64,000 nucleotides of DNA from Ehretia macrophylla (lineage: Eukaryota > Streptophyta > Magnoliopsida > Boraginales > Ehretiaceae), in contig CM075764.1 in the NCBI GenBank assembly GCA_037974665.1, positions 81,429,825 through 81,493,824 on the forward strand. The letters run 5' to 3'. Below are positions 49,461-60,965 of this stretch, one piece after another; position 1 is the stretch's first letter; every line of letters begins with the position of its first letter. The notes below the pieces were generated by a model. The model was not told where the DNA came from and made no database searches. It was given only the letters and a program-made list of their open reading frames with translations. Both the position numbers and the translations under genes were made by a program.

Positions 49461-52400
49461 TGTGACACCCCGAACCCAGTACTTCATTAATTGCATTCAT
49501 TAAATGGTTAACTTAGATGTATTTTAGCTAATTACTTCATTTTTTTTATATTTCCATAAATTCAAATATTTCTTTTCATCCATTTTATATTTTTATAAAA
49601 TACTACATATTTTTAGGAGACTACAGCCCCTGACCGTGCGTGCATTGCATATCGGGATCAACGGAAAAAAATTCGTGAAATGTCTGATGAATAGTACCAA
49701 CGGGATTTTTTTTTCCAGATTTTTTTCAGATTTTTGGCATTTGTTTTGCTGAAATTTGATCACCCAAATGACCCTTTTGCCCTTACTAAAATGCCTTAAT
49801 TATTTGACCTACCATTTGACCTCCTCATGAGAATAATATAAGCCAAGAACAAAAAAAAAAGAGTCAAAAAATGGCCAAAAAATAGTTACGGGAATAGTAA
49901 CTTTTTCTTGCAAAATTGCTATAGTTGGTCATTTCCATCCATTCCAAGCTTGAATCTTGAATTCTTGAACATGTTTACACCTTCTTCAAGCTTCTCTAGC
50001 CTTGTGTGGTAAGAATTTCATCTTATTTTTGTATTTGAAAATTTTGCACCTAAACTTTATTTTTTTTTGGGATTTGTTGAGATATTACTTGGTTATGCTT
50101 GTTTATGCTTAAATTACTCTTATTAATGATCATAGAACATACTTTTGTGGTTAGATAGCATTTTGAATGGTTGAAAATGGAGTTGGAGCTTTGAGGAAGA
50201 TGATGAATAGTGAAATTTCTAGGGTTCCGAAAATTTGTGCAATTTTATTTGATTCAATGCTTCTAGTAGTTGCTAATTAGGTCCTTGAGTGTGAAAAAAA
50301 TGTTAATTGCACTTGCTATGTTCAAAATTTGAGAAATTTGATCAAAATATGCTACTTTAATAAGGGGTTTCGGGTTTAACTTGAATCTGGGCACGTTTCG
50401 AGGTTATGGCTAGTCTTTATTAAGTATTGAAACCTTAGAAGTGCTTTCGTTTCGCTTGTTTGGGTTCCGAAATTAGTACTTATAGTGTAAACCCACAAAG
50501 AGACATTTTTGGTGTTTTCGTGTACTTGTGCTCTAGGTTATGATTTGGAGGTTCTAAATGAGGTATTTAGATATCCTTAGATTGGTAGGATGGTTAGCTA
50601 GCTTAACTTGATCATTGAATTCTAATAGGAAGCTAAATAGCCTAGTTGAACAAAGGGAAAATGAATGAATTAATTGCTTTAGTACTTGTATTGCTTTGTA
50701 GTTGCTCCTAGCGTGTCTAAATGCTATTCTAAGGTATATGTGAGCTTTTGGTTAAGTTTTGTGAAAAGTATAATATTGACCCCTTTGTGTTCGCATAGTT
50801 AATTTCATGATAATTGATTTATAATTGAGTAATTAAATGTTTATATGTCTTTGTGTAGTGTACGTATTATAGTAGTGAAGTATCGTGAATTAAGTTGCTT
50901 GGTTTACATGGATTTGGTTGAGTATGAATTTAGAATGGACTAAAGGAACTAGTAATGAACCATGATAATAATTATTGTTAGTTGATTCTTGATTGATTGG
51001 ATAAATGTTTAAATGTACTTATGTAACAAGTTCATATATTCGGAGAAGTTGTGAGTTAAGTTATATCGATACTAGTTAAAGATTGAGTAAACATGTTTAT
51101 ATTGCTTATTAATTACATTATATGTGTAAAGATACGCTTATATAACTTATTGGTTATATGTTATATAGTGTTTCTACTTATATGAATGGCTATGTATATG
51201 TTATTTATTATGCTATTGTCTTTGTCTAACACTTGGAAATTAAAGAATGTTGCATATGTGATCACTTGAGTTTATATATTGTTCAAATATTGATTAGAAT
51301 GATTGTTAAACCATGAAATATATTGTTAGTTATGTGAATTAAAGGGAATCAAATAGAGTTGGATAAATTAATGGCTTTATGAACTAGCTTTAGTTGAGAA
51401 TAAGAAATCACTTCTTATGCATATAGTTGATTGTATTAGTTAGTGATAATTGAAGGGAATTGATGCTTTCGGAGAATATTGAGGGAATCTTGGCTTAATT
51501 CGCGCAGGTTTGGCTTCCTAAAAGGTGAGGGATCATTTCTATGTGCATTCTATGTGTCTTATCTTGTTATATGCTAAATATTCGATACTAAGTGATTTAA
51601 GTGTTTTAGTTGGATTAGTTTAGCAATTATAGACTAATGAATGTATCATATTTCATCGTATGGCGTGATTGATGTGTGTGCTCGAGGACAACCTCTTTTG
51701 TTGTCCTCCTTGTTTGCATATCGGCTTATTTTGTTATATTGTTATTATTATTGCTTCCTATGCTATCGAGTCAAAGGTTGCGCAACCTTATCGTCGGGGC
51801 GGATGCGATGGGCCTCTCTGGGCGGCAGCGGGCTTGCCAGGGTTGGTTGCTCTAGCTCCGTACCCTATTTCCCTCACTCGCCTAGTCCGGAGATTGCCAG
51901 GGGGTGTTGGGTCGTAGGATCGGGTACATCCGGAGTACCCATTGGTGTAAGGGATGCCAGCTCATCGTGATCGAGATCGTGGTTCGTGGATCGTGAATGA
52001 AGACCAAGTGAAGATTGAAGTACTGGGGTTAAGTGAATGTATCCTTTTTAATGTGTGGTTACTTAAGCTTTTGTCATTATTGAATGGTTTAATTGATATT
52101 ATTGTTTAACTATATTACTTGTTGCATTGCACGCCCCGGGAGACTTTATCCCTCACTGGGCAACAGTGGTTGCTCATACCTCGCTAACATGTTTCAGGTG
52201 GCGCAGTTGAAGGAGTTGCCTTAGTTGCTGTGTGATTGTTGTCTGAGGTGGATGTACTTTCTAGTTGCTATGTGAAGAATTTGTTGTTCTATGTTATAAT
52301 CTATTTTGGGGCCTTAAGGCTCATATATGTATTTGTGTAATATGTAAGTTGGAAGCCAGATGACTGTAGTAGCAGTGGTAATTCTATGGTTTGTAATAAC

Positions 52401-52783
52401 TTATATTTCTATTTCTAGTTGCTTTGCATGCTTGGGTGTGATTGTTTTGATACATGTTGGTTCAACTTCTAAGTATGTTTCAAAGTTATCATAGAATGGC
52501 ATGATAAGCAGTTTTATGAAGAAGCAAGTTGGTTGCATGCTTGTATGAATCTAAACTATTGTATGCCTCAAGGCTCGGATGGCCATGAACCTTTGAACTT
52601 TAGTTATAAAAGTTTGCCTTATTGTGTTGTGACTTTCTTGAGTGTTTACAGGTTTTCAGAATATCCACGGTACAGGGGAGACTCTGTCCATTTTTTCCTA
52701 AAATTTTGAGACCGGGTTGGGATTGGGTTGAGAATAGCTTGGTTATTAGAGCCTCCAGTTTCGTAAGGGATCGGGGTGTTACA
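49461..52783 (+). repeat. Ty3/gypsy solo LTR nested in the copia-like LTR
   Basis: 3323 bp, TGTGACACCCCGAACCC to GGGGTGTTACA. The flanks GGGGT (49456-49460) and GGGGC (52784-52788) are a target duplication with one C/T difference. It carries the best copies of the LTR modules: palindromes at 51684-51708, 51774-51789 and 51922-51940, and GGGCGGCAGCGGGCTTG near 51820. It belongs to the family of the element at 13227-18560. The frames at 51641-51970 are not genes. Confidence 0.87.
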
Positions 52784-53134
52784 GGGGCACTTGTAACAGA
52801 AGGATCGGACTGCACGCTAATTCTCGACGGTTAAACGGATTCATGAAATACGTCGTCTTCATTATCGTTTACATTCTCATGATACGTTTGTTGTTAGTGC
52901 ATCACTCATGAGCATGAGGGTATTTTAGTAAATGACAGAGACATTTCCGAAATAGATAAGGAGGTTTATCAGGTCCCTCATCGGTACGCAATTATGAATC
53001 TAGAAGGTCACACACTAATAAGTATTATGAATAAGTTCACCAGGAGCTTGTATAATGTGGTGGATGGGGCCAAACTACAAATATTGAAAAGTTGTTTCAA
53101 TATATTTATTCTAATAGAGATTAGAATTGGCAAA

Positions 53135-53137
<3 letters not shown>

Positions 53138-53184
<47 letters not shown>
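53138..53184. repeat. (AT)n microsatellite
   Basis: About 23 AT units inside the copia-like LTR. Confidence 0.9.
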
Positions 53185-53187
<3 letters not shown>

Positions 53188-54315
53188 AAGGTGTTTATAT
53201 ATGTATATGTGTAATGATGATGTAATTTGTCAAATGTCACGTCATCATCTTAGTCATCAAATGTTTTTAGGCAAATTAATGATAGGGCATTGACATGTGG
53301 CATGTGAGATGTAGGATCGTCCATGTCATCAATCCTAGTCATTTGATTTTGAATTGGATGGATGAGATTGACTTTTGAATAAAGCAAAAGAATCTTGTCC
53401 ATTGCTTTTGATGATAGAACCTTTTTGCCAAGTGTCATGAGAGAGAAAAAGGTGTCCCTTGGATTGTAATGATTACAATCCAAGGCTATGCATGGCTTAG
53501 TTGTTTCAAGCAAGAAAGAGAAATGATTTGTTGGCTCTTGAATGCATAAAAGCAATTAAATAATAGCTTATCATATAGTATTAAAAAGATGACAATTTTC
53601 TCTCTCTTTCTACTAGGATTTTCGGCCAAGAGGAAGAGGAGAGAGAAGACATTCATATTGCCATCAAATTGCAATGATTGTGATCCTATGATATGCGTGC
53701 ATTATCAAGAAAAGTTAGCAATTGTGATTGGCTACACTTTTTGATATTGTTAATATATTATTTGATTAAAAAGATGACAACCTCTCTCATGAAACAACAC
53801 ACAATTCGGTCAAGGCAATTGAGGAGGGAGAGAGAAAGATCATCTTCTTCCTCTTGCTTGGTGATTCTTGTCCATTGCAAGAACTTTGAAGAGCTTTTGC
53901 ATTTTGATTATATACCACATACACATAGCTTAACACTTGGAAGATATACTAGTACATGTTTGTCTTCAAGTAAATGGTGGACTTTGGATGCTTGTGGACC
54001 AACTAGACCCTTCAAGTTAGAAGGACTCCATTGCTCCAACTTCAAGCCACACCATCAACCAAGTTGTCTACGAAAGGTATACCTAAGGACCTTGCTATTT
54101 CATTACATATAGTAGATATATAATGCTAGCTTGCTAGTTTATGGACATATATGAAAGAATGCATGTTGATCTTAGCTAGAAAGTTTTGAAATATGCCTTG
54201 CCTAGTTTTGGCCATAGCTATGTATCCATGCATAACTTTCTAGATCTTGAATCCAACCATGATATATGCTTAGACATGATATCTATATGTGTTGGTTTGC
54301 CTCCCTTTCAAGACG

Positions 54316-55814
54316 TCACTACCGACTCGCAGTTCGTGGCTAACCAGGTGTCGGGGTAGTTCGAGGCAAGGGACCCAGCTATGACAACGTATCTCGCGAA
54401 GGTAAAAGAGCTAACTTTAGATTTGAGCAGATTCAATATCCGGCAGATCCCAAGGGAAGAGAACGAGAAATCCGATGCTTTGTCCAGGTTAGCACTAGGG
54501 ACTAATAGCCTGATCTCAATGTAAGTAAGCAAGGTTGAGCAGCTTAATATCAATCTTCGAGGAAAGGAAGTGGCCGTGATCGAAGAAAATGTCGGTTGGA
54601 TGAAGTTGATTCAGGATTTCTTGAAGAGATGAGTCATTCCACCAAATCGGGACGAGGCTCGAAGCCTTGAACAACGAGCCTCCAAATTCACCATTATTGG
54701 AGGGCAGTTGTATAAGAGGTCATATACTTGGCCTCTGTTCAAATGTATGGATAAGGACGAAGATGAGTATATCTTGAGAGAAATACACAAAGATGTAAGT
54801 AGAAACCACCTCAAGTTGAGAGTCTTAGCTGGGAAAGTATTAAGGCAATGGTACTTTTGGCCAACCTTAAGGTCAGATACTAAGGAAATGGTCAGGAAAC
54901 ACAACAAATGTCAACAGTTCGCCAACATTCCCCAAGCACCAACAACTGACCTAGTAAGCATAAGTAGGTCGTGGCCCTTCGCTCAGTGGGGCCTATATAT
55001 CATTGGTTATTTACCACAGAGCACCTCACAAAAGAGACATATTTGTGGCCATGGACTATTTCATGAAGTAGGTTGAGGCCGAGGTAGTCGCAAAGATTAC
55101 AGAGAAAGCAGCCCGAAACTTCATATGGAGGTCGGTAATCTGTAGGTTTGGGATGCCTCGGGCTGTGGTCACAAATCATCGGAAACAGTTCGACTCAGCA
55201 TACTTTAGAAAGTAGTGCAAAGAGCTCTGCATTTCATTAAAATTTTCCTTTGTAGCGCATTCGTAGTGCAATAGTCAAGTTGAAATCACTAATAAGACTA
55301 TTTTGCAAGACCTAAAGAAGAAGTTGACCGAGGCAAAAGGGCTATGGGCAAAATTGCTTCCAATAGTCCTATGGGCCTAAAGGACAATTCCCAACTCAAC
55401 TATTGGGGAGACACCATTCAGCCTAACCTTTGGGACAGAGGCGGTTCTTCCTGTAAGGGTCAACGAATCCTTGCTTATGAAGAAGAAGTCAATAACCAAG
55501 CCCTCAGGGAGGACCTAGGCTAGGCGGAGGAATTACGAGAAAAAGCCTAGATCAAGATGTTAGCAGAAAAGCAAGCAATGGCTCAGAGCTTTTCCAAGAA
55601 GGTTTATCCCCGAGTTGTGAAGAAGGGAGATCTAGTCCTAAGGAAGGCAGACTTTAAGCCCAACCCCACACAGGGCAAGCTCGGGCCAAATTGGGAAGGA
55701 ACTTACCAAGTGATCGAAGAAATCATGTCAAACACATATAAACTAACCGAGGTCGGTGGAAAAGAGCTAAAGTACACCTGGAATATTCAAAACTTAAAGA
55801 AATACAATGTATAA
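54316..55814 (+). pseudogene. Tat second RNase H (end) and integrase, broken
   Basis: DVTTDSQFVANQVSG, then EARDPAMTTYLAKVKEL and REENEKSDALSRLA (54316-54520), complete the archaeal-type RNase H. The integrase zinc-binding and core regions follow: LAGKVLRQWYFWPTLRSD, KCQQFANIPQAP and WPFAQWGLYIIGYLP (54708-55076), then GMPRAVVTNHRKQFDS and TPFSLTFGTEAVLPV. The C-terminal part (55557-55814) has VKKGDLVLRKADFKPNPTQG and ends NLKKYNV. A frameshift near 55050 and several stops make it non-functional. Confidence 0.83.
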
Positions 55815-55889
55815 ATTTTGTATTGACCTTATAAGGTCTTATTGAGGAGGATTAATGAAGAAACAGTTTTCTCCCTCGAAGAAATCAAA

Positions 55890-56140
55890 CTTCGATCATA
55901 TGACCAATGGCACTAAGCCAAACTGCTGTCGTATGGCAAACAACTCACAAGCTAAACTTTGTTCGTATGAACAACGACACCAAGCCGAATTGTTGTTGTA
56001 TGGAAAACAGCTCATGAACTGAACTTCGTTCGTATGAACGACATCAAGCCGAACTGTTCCGTATGACAAACAGCTTACGAGTTAAACTTCAACAACGACA
56101 CCAAGCCGAACTGACGATGTATGGAGAACGACCTTCAAAC
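55890..56140 (+). repeat. Tandem repeat in the Tat 3' region, 57-67 bp units
   Basis: CAAGCCGAACTG recurs at about 55914, 55981, 56045 and 56102. Each unit continues TGTATGGNAAACAGCT and TAAACTTCGTTCGTATGAAC. The unit shortens from 67 to 57 bp. Minisatellites at this place are common in Tat/Ogre elements. Confidence 0.85.
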
Positions 56141-56439
56141 TGAGGTTACTTTCATAAAGCCAATATTTAGTCACCCAACTAGTTTGACCCGAGCCAAACT
56201 TGTGGGCAAGAAACCCGACGTCACTGCAAGGGACCAACTATTAAGAAGTTGAATCCTTCTCAGGCTAAGAACAAACTAAAAGTATACACAGTCATAAAAT
56301 AGGAAGAACGGAAGGCAAACATATGTAAATACACTATGCAGAAGATAAATACACAAAAAGAAATTATAAATTTCATTGATAAAAGTTATTACATCGGGAA
56401 ACGAAAAACATAAATACACAAAGTCCTAATCTATTCCCC

Positions 56440-57267
56440 GAGGTGCTAGTCCTGGCCTTCTTTGTCGACTTCCTGACCGGCCGCAGCCATATGCTCAGCC
56501 TCGACTTGATGGTCACCAGCAAAATCCTTCATCCGAGCCCGAGTTTCTCTAGCTCCATTCTTTTAAGCTTCCTCATCAGTAGGCTCGATGAAGTCCAGAA
56601 ACTCCTCAGATTGCTTGAAGTCTTCAATAGCGTTGGCCCAGATGGTCAAGACTTCGGCTTCTTTCTCCTTGAGCTGCTTTTTGAGGGAGGACTTCGACTT
56701 TTCTAGCTCGACGATCTTGGCCTGAGCTTCTTTCAGGTCCTTAGCACTTTGCTCTTGGACGGCTTCCAACTTGGCTTTCCTGTCCAAGATTTAGCTTCTC
56801 AAATGTTTGACTAGGACCTTCTGGCCATTATATCATCGATGGAGATCGTCGTACACATCCTTGTCCTTGCTCGCGGTGGTAGTAGAATTGGCTACCAGCT
56901 CGGTCATCTATAAGGAATCACAAAGAACATTAGTAACTGAAGGACACAGATTTGGAGATAGTAGTACCTTAACCTTTGGTGGCATAGGTTAGAAGCCTGG
57001 CCAAGCTGGTGTGATCTCAGGTCCTTGATAACCACAATTATCACCTCCTGAGTCGCACGGTGCCTCCTTGGCTTGAGCTCGGGGGGCCTAAGAAGGAAGG
57101 TTGTCCACCTGAGTAAGGTCAACATGAACTTGGATACCATCACCTCCAGCACCTTCTTTGGATGTGACATTTGAACTCCGGCCGAGGTGAGAACCGCCTA
57201 GGACCTTGCTGGCCCTTGTAATAGAGCTTGAGACCGACGTCTTCTTGGCAATTCGGGTTAGAGCTGG
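56440..57267 (-). pseudogene. Tat antisense ORF, C-terminal part
   Basis: On the minus strand, opposite to gag-pol, 56787-56563 reads as a coiled-coil-rich end: KDLKEAQAKIVELEKSKSSL and KKQLKEKEAEVL, then FLDFIEPTDEEA and stop. Upstream, to 57267, the sequence is broken by stops and by the LTR at 57268. The coiled-coil end followed by a short acidic tail fits the extra antisense ORF of Tat elements. Its function is unknown. Confidence 0.6.
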
Positions 57268-59748
57268 TGTGACACCCGAAATTACTATCACGCTTTCAAT
57301 TAACTATAGCATACCCTATTTGTGCATTTTAAATGTGCATTTACTTATTTTCTCACTAGTTACTATTCATCTTGATTTTTGACTGTCTAATTTCTCTGAA
57401 TTAGCATTTTTTCCACATTATATGACTTATAGAAGGAATGAGAAAAATGAGAATTTGAGCATTGCATGTCCGAAGAGCGCGTTTAGAAAATAGTTCTTAG
57501 TTTGTGTGAATAGTAAAACATTGTCTAACTTCGGTTTTGGGCTAGTTAGTTTTCTTTTATGGACCTTGGCCTTTATTTAGTTTGTTTTGCAAAGTTTTTA
57601 GCCCAAAATAAATACACACAAAAAACAACATATAACATATATACATATAATATTAGATATACACATATTAGCTCAAAAAACATTTGTAAAAATCCCAATT
57701 GTGTCCCTCCCCAAACCCGAGAACAAGAAGAAAGGAAAATGGAGAATTTTGCTCTTCAATCTTTGCATTTCAAGCTTGTCCAATCCAAATAGGAGTAGTT
57801 CCAAGTGTTCTTAGGCCTTCTATAAGCTCCTATACACTTTGGTGAAGGATTTTGCATGTGTTTTTGGCATTTTATAATTGTTGTCAAAACTTTAAACTTC
57901 TAGATTTGCTTATATATGTATATATTATGCTAAATTCCTTTGAAAATAGTGTTCTACATGTCCTATAACCTTGTTTTGTGGAGCTTATGGCATTGGTTAA
58001 TGGAATTTTGCAATTGCTTAATTGTATGAGATAATGAATAGTGATAATTCTAGGGTTTCATTAAAATGTGACTTAGAGATTGACTCTATGCTATAATTAG
58101 ATGCTATAGGTGTTAACTAACATAGATTAATGGTTGTGTGAAGTTAGTTTGCACAAAACTTAGTTAAAACGCAACATTAGCAAAATTTCAAAAGGGGCTT
58201 CATATGAAAAGTGAATCTGGGTACAATTTGAAGTTAATTTGGGGTTCTAGGCATGAAAGCACTTTTGGTGCTTTCGTTGCGTTGAATTGTAGGGTGGATT
58301 GGATAGCTATAATTCAATGCACTCTCGGGGCCTTCCCGAGCTTCTGTGTTAAAAACGGGTTTTTAAAGCTTGAATAGGTATCTTTTAGTGTTCTTAGGGA
58401 TGTAGGATAGTTGGTTTGGGTAAATTGTGCTTTGTGATTCGATAGGAACCTAAAATGTGAATGTAATCAAAGGGGAAAAGTGCTAAAGACATGTTTATTG
58501 TAAATCTTGGCTTAGAGACTTTCTTATTATGTTATTTTAATGCTTATTGAACTGCTTGTATGTTGAATTTCATGGTTGAGGGTGACCTACTTTGTTGTCC
58601 TTCTAATATGTGTATAATTAGTTTATAATGTTATATTGTTTCTTTATTGCTATTTGTGATTTCGTATCGATGGTTGTGCAACCTCATCGTCGTGGCAGAT
58701 GCGATGGCCTCGCTGGGTGGCATCAGGCTTGCTAGTGTTGGTTGTCTTAGCTCCGTCTGTTATTCCCTCACTCGCTTGGTCCGGAGATCGCTAGGGAGTG
58801 TTGGGTCGTAGGATTGGGTACATCCGGAGTATCCATTGGTGTTTGGGATGCCGGCATATCGTGAATCGTGGTTCGTGGTTCGTGGATTGTGGATAGTGTT
58901 TCGAGAATTGGAATGATAAGGGTTATCGATCGTATTCTTTTTTAATGTGTGGTATCTTATTACTTATTCGTTATTCAAATTGCTCAACTACTTTACTTGT
59001 ACATAACTGTTGCATTACACAAAAAGCTTTTTGAAAACGCCCCGGTTAACTGTATCCCATCCCTCTTTGAGTAATTGTAGTTGCTCATTCCTCGTTTTAA
59101 ACATGTTTCAAGAGGTGCTGAGATAGACCTCCAGCTCTTAGCTGTAGAGGGAGATGAGGAGGTGCAGTTGGAAGAGTTAACCTTGATTGCTGTGTTGCTG
59201 TGTGCTAGTTGCTTGAGGTTGGCTTATTGTTTGTTCGTGTGAAGAATGTGAAGATGTTGTGCATATATGTGATCTATCTTGAGGCCTTTGGGTATTGTGT
59301 ATATTGTGTTGTTAAAGGATTGTAATAGCTAGTTGGTTGATGTATAATTTGAATGGTAGCGGCATGTAATAACTCGTGAACTTTACTTTACGATTTTGTT
59401 ACTTGCTTATGTGTTAAGGAAAGCTAGTTAGTTGGTTGGACTTAACTTATAAGAAAGTTTAATTGACAACATTAGAGTGGTAAGTTAAGCAGCTTTAAAA
59501 CACAGAAATTCTAGAGTTGGCAAAATTCATGCTTGTGTGGTTGCTATGTCTTGTCTTGCTTAAGGCTCGGATGGCCTTGAAGCTGGGAAAAGTTGTGGAG
59601 TTGGAGTTGGAAGTATTTTGTGAAGTGTGGGTTGTGGCTTTCTTTTCTGTTTACAGGTAACCAGATAGTCCACGGTACAGAGGAGACTCTGTCCGTTTGT
59701 TGGGTCCGGACTTAACCTTTTAGCATGGGGTTGGGTCGGGGTATGACA
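57268..59748 (+). repeat. Ty3/gypsy solo LTR inside the Tat antisense ORF
   Basis: 2481 bp, TGTGACACCCG to CGGGGTATGACA. The flanks GCTGG (57263-57267) and GTTGG (59749-59753) differ by one C/T. It carries modules at 58578-58603, 58672-58683 and 58816-58834. Its sequence is closely related, in opposite orientation, to the LTR at 60966-63275. Confidence 0.83.
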
Positions 59749-60965
59749 GTTGGGGTTTTTCTCTTCAAAGATTATGCCTCTGCCTTTTTCTTTTGACATC
59801 AGGCTTCCAATTTTTGAGATGCTTCCATCTCTGTAAGGAAGGAAATAGAACGGGTCAATATTAGTTCATACATGACAAGCAAAAAGGGAAAGTACAACAC
59901 CAGATCCTCACCGCGATAAGAAGAAAAACTTGAAGGGTTGTCGGTCCCCCTAGTCGACACCTCTGAGGACTCGGTATCATACATACCCGAGGAGATAACC
60001 TCCTCAAGACTCACAAGGTGGTTCTCATTTATCTGGCCCGCGGATCGAAGGGCATTGACAATCATCTCCTGGTCGGAGGAAAGTTTGGGAGGATCAGGGT
60101 AGGGCTCGGGAAGTATATTCCAAGTGGTTTTTACCCTCCAAGGCCTTGAGGAGCTTACAAAAAAGAGTTTGTGATGCCACCCTTTGTTTGAGGGAAGGCA
60201 AAATTCGGCCTAGAAGATGTTACAATACTAGTAGGCCGTGAAATAATACCAGCCATAGCCATTTTATTGTGAAGAAGTTGGCGAAGAGGTCAGAAGAGGG
60301 CTCATGACCTAAGTTCTTGACATATATATAGAAGGCGATGACCATATGCCAATTGTTCAGGACTAACTGAGTAGGGCATAGGTCGAAAAAATTGAGGATG
60401 TCTATGATGTACTTCGGAAAGGGAAGATAAAGAAATCTAATTGTATCATAGTAGAGTCCCATCTCGCCTTCCCTTGAGAGCAGGCCTTGTCCTCGGGCTG
60501 GGGAATTCAAATATCAAAGTCACTAGGAAAGACGTTATTCCGGTGTAATTCAAGGACAAAGTAATACACGTCCTTGAGGGTAGGTCGGTCTAAGGCATCA
60601 TAGCTATCATTATCGTCATCACCATTGTCAACTCGGGAAGCGTGACCGGGAACAAGAATATCTGTGAAAGAAGATGGCCAACCAAATGGTGTAACAAAAG
60701 GGGTAGAATCAGACCAAACTATTGAGCTCGCCCTAGCATTGATGCATGGTTTAGGACGAGACGGAGAAGAGTCAGATATAGGGCCAGAGGCCTGAACCTG
60801 GTTGATGGGGACAGCAGAAAGGGGAATATTCCTGAAAAGCCTATTGGTATGAGGATTAGGCCCGACCTCAAGGTTCTTTAAACCCTCGAGTACCTTGGAA
60901 TGAGTCATAGGGTTGGGATTGCCGAGGACCACATCTATTTCAGGCATGAAATCACTACCACTATC
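59749..60965 (-). pseudogene. Tat antisense ORF, N-terminal and central part
   Basis: Minus strand, right to left. Frame 60989-60507 is open; its part left of 60965 is rich in S, P and D. Then 60510-60220 reads MGLYYDTIRFLYLPFPKYII, FFDLCPTQLVLNNWHMVIAF and SSDLFANFFTIK, which matches the conserved centre of the protein encoded antisense in Tat elements (sometimes annotated as a putative plant transposon protein). Possible introns and several stops follow toward 59749. The N terminus is cut at 60966 by a nested LTR. Confidence 0.65.

Larger units (their letters stand above)
48648..54310 (+). repeat. Copia-like solo LTR, itself interrupted
   Basis: The TSD AGACG is exact (48643-48647 and 54311-54315), and joining the flanks restores the Tat RNase H frame. 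It begins TGTTGGGGATATGCCC, as in many plant copia LTRs, and ends CCCTTTCA. After removal of the solo LTR at 49461-52783, about 2.3 kb remain, with no coding domain and no second LTR. An (AT)n tract lies at 53138-53184. A stretch with TTAAAAAGATGACAA is duplicated (about 53580 and 53767). Confidence 0.78.

Noticed and set aside
51641..51970. A 109-residue frame over the LTR palindromes
   Set aside because: It overlaps the conserved LTR modules in a solo LTR; frames in related LTRs at the same place are not conserved.
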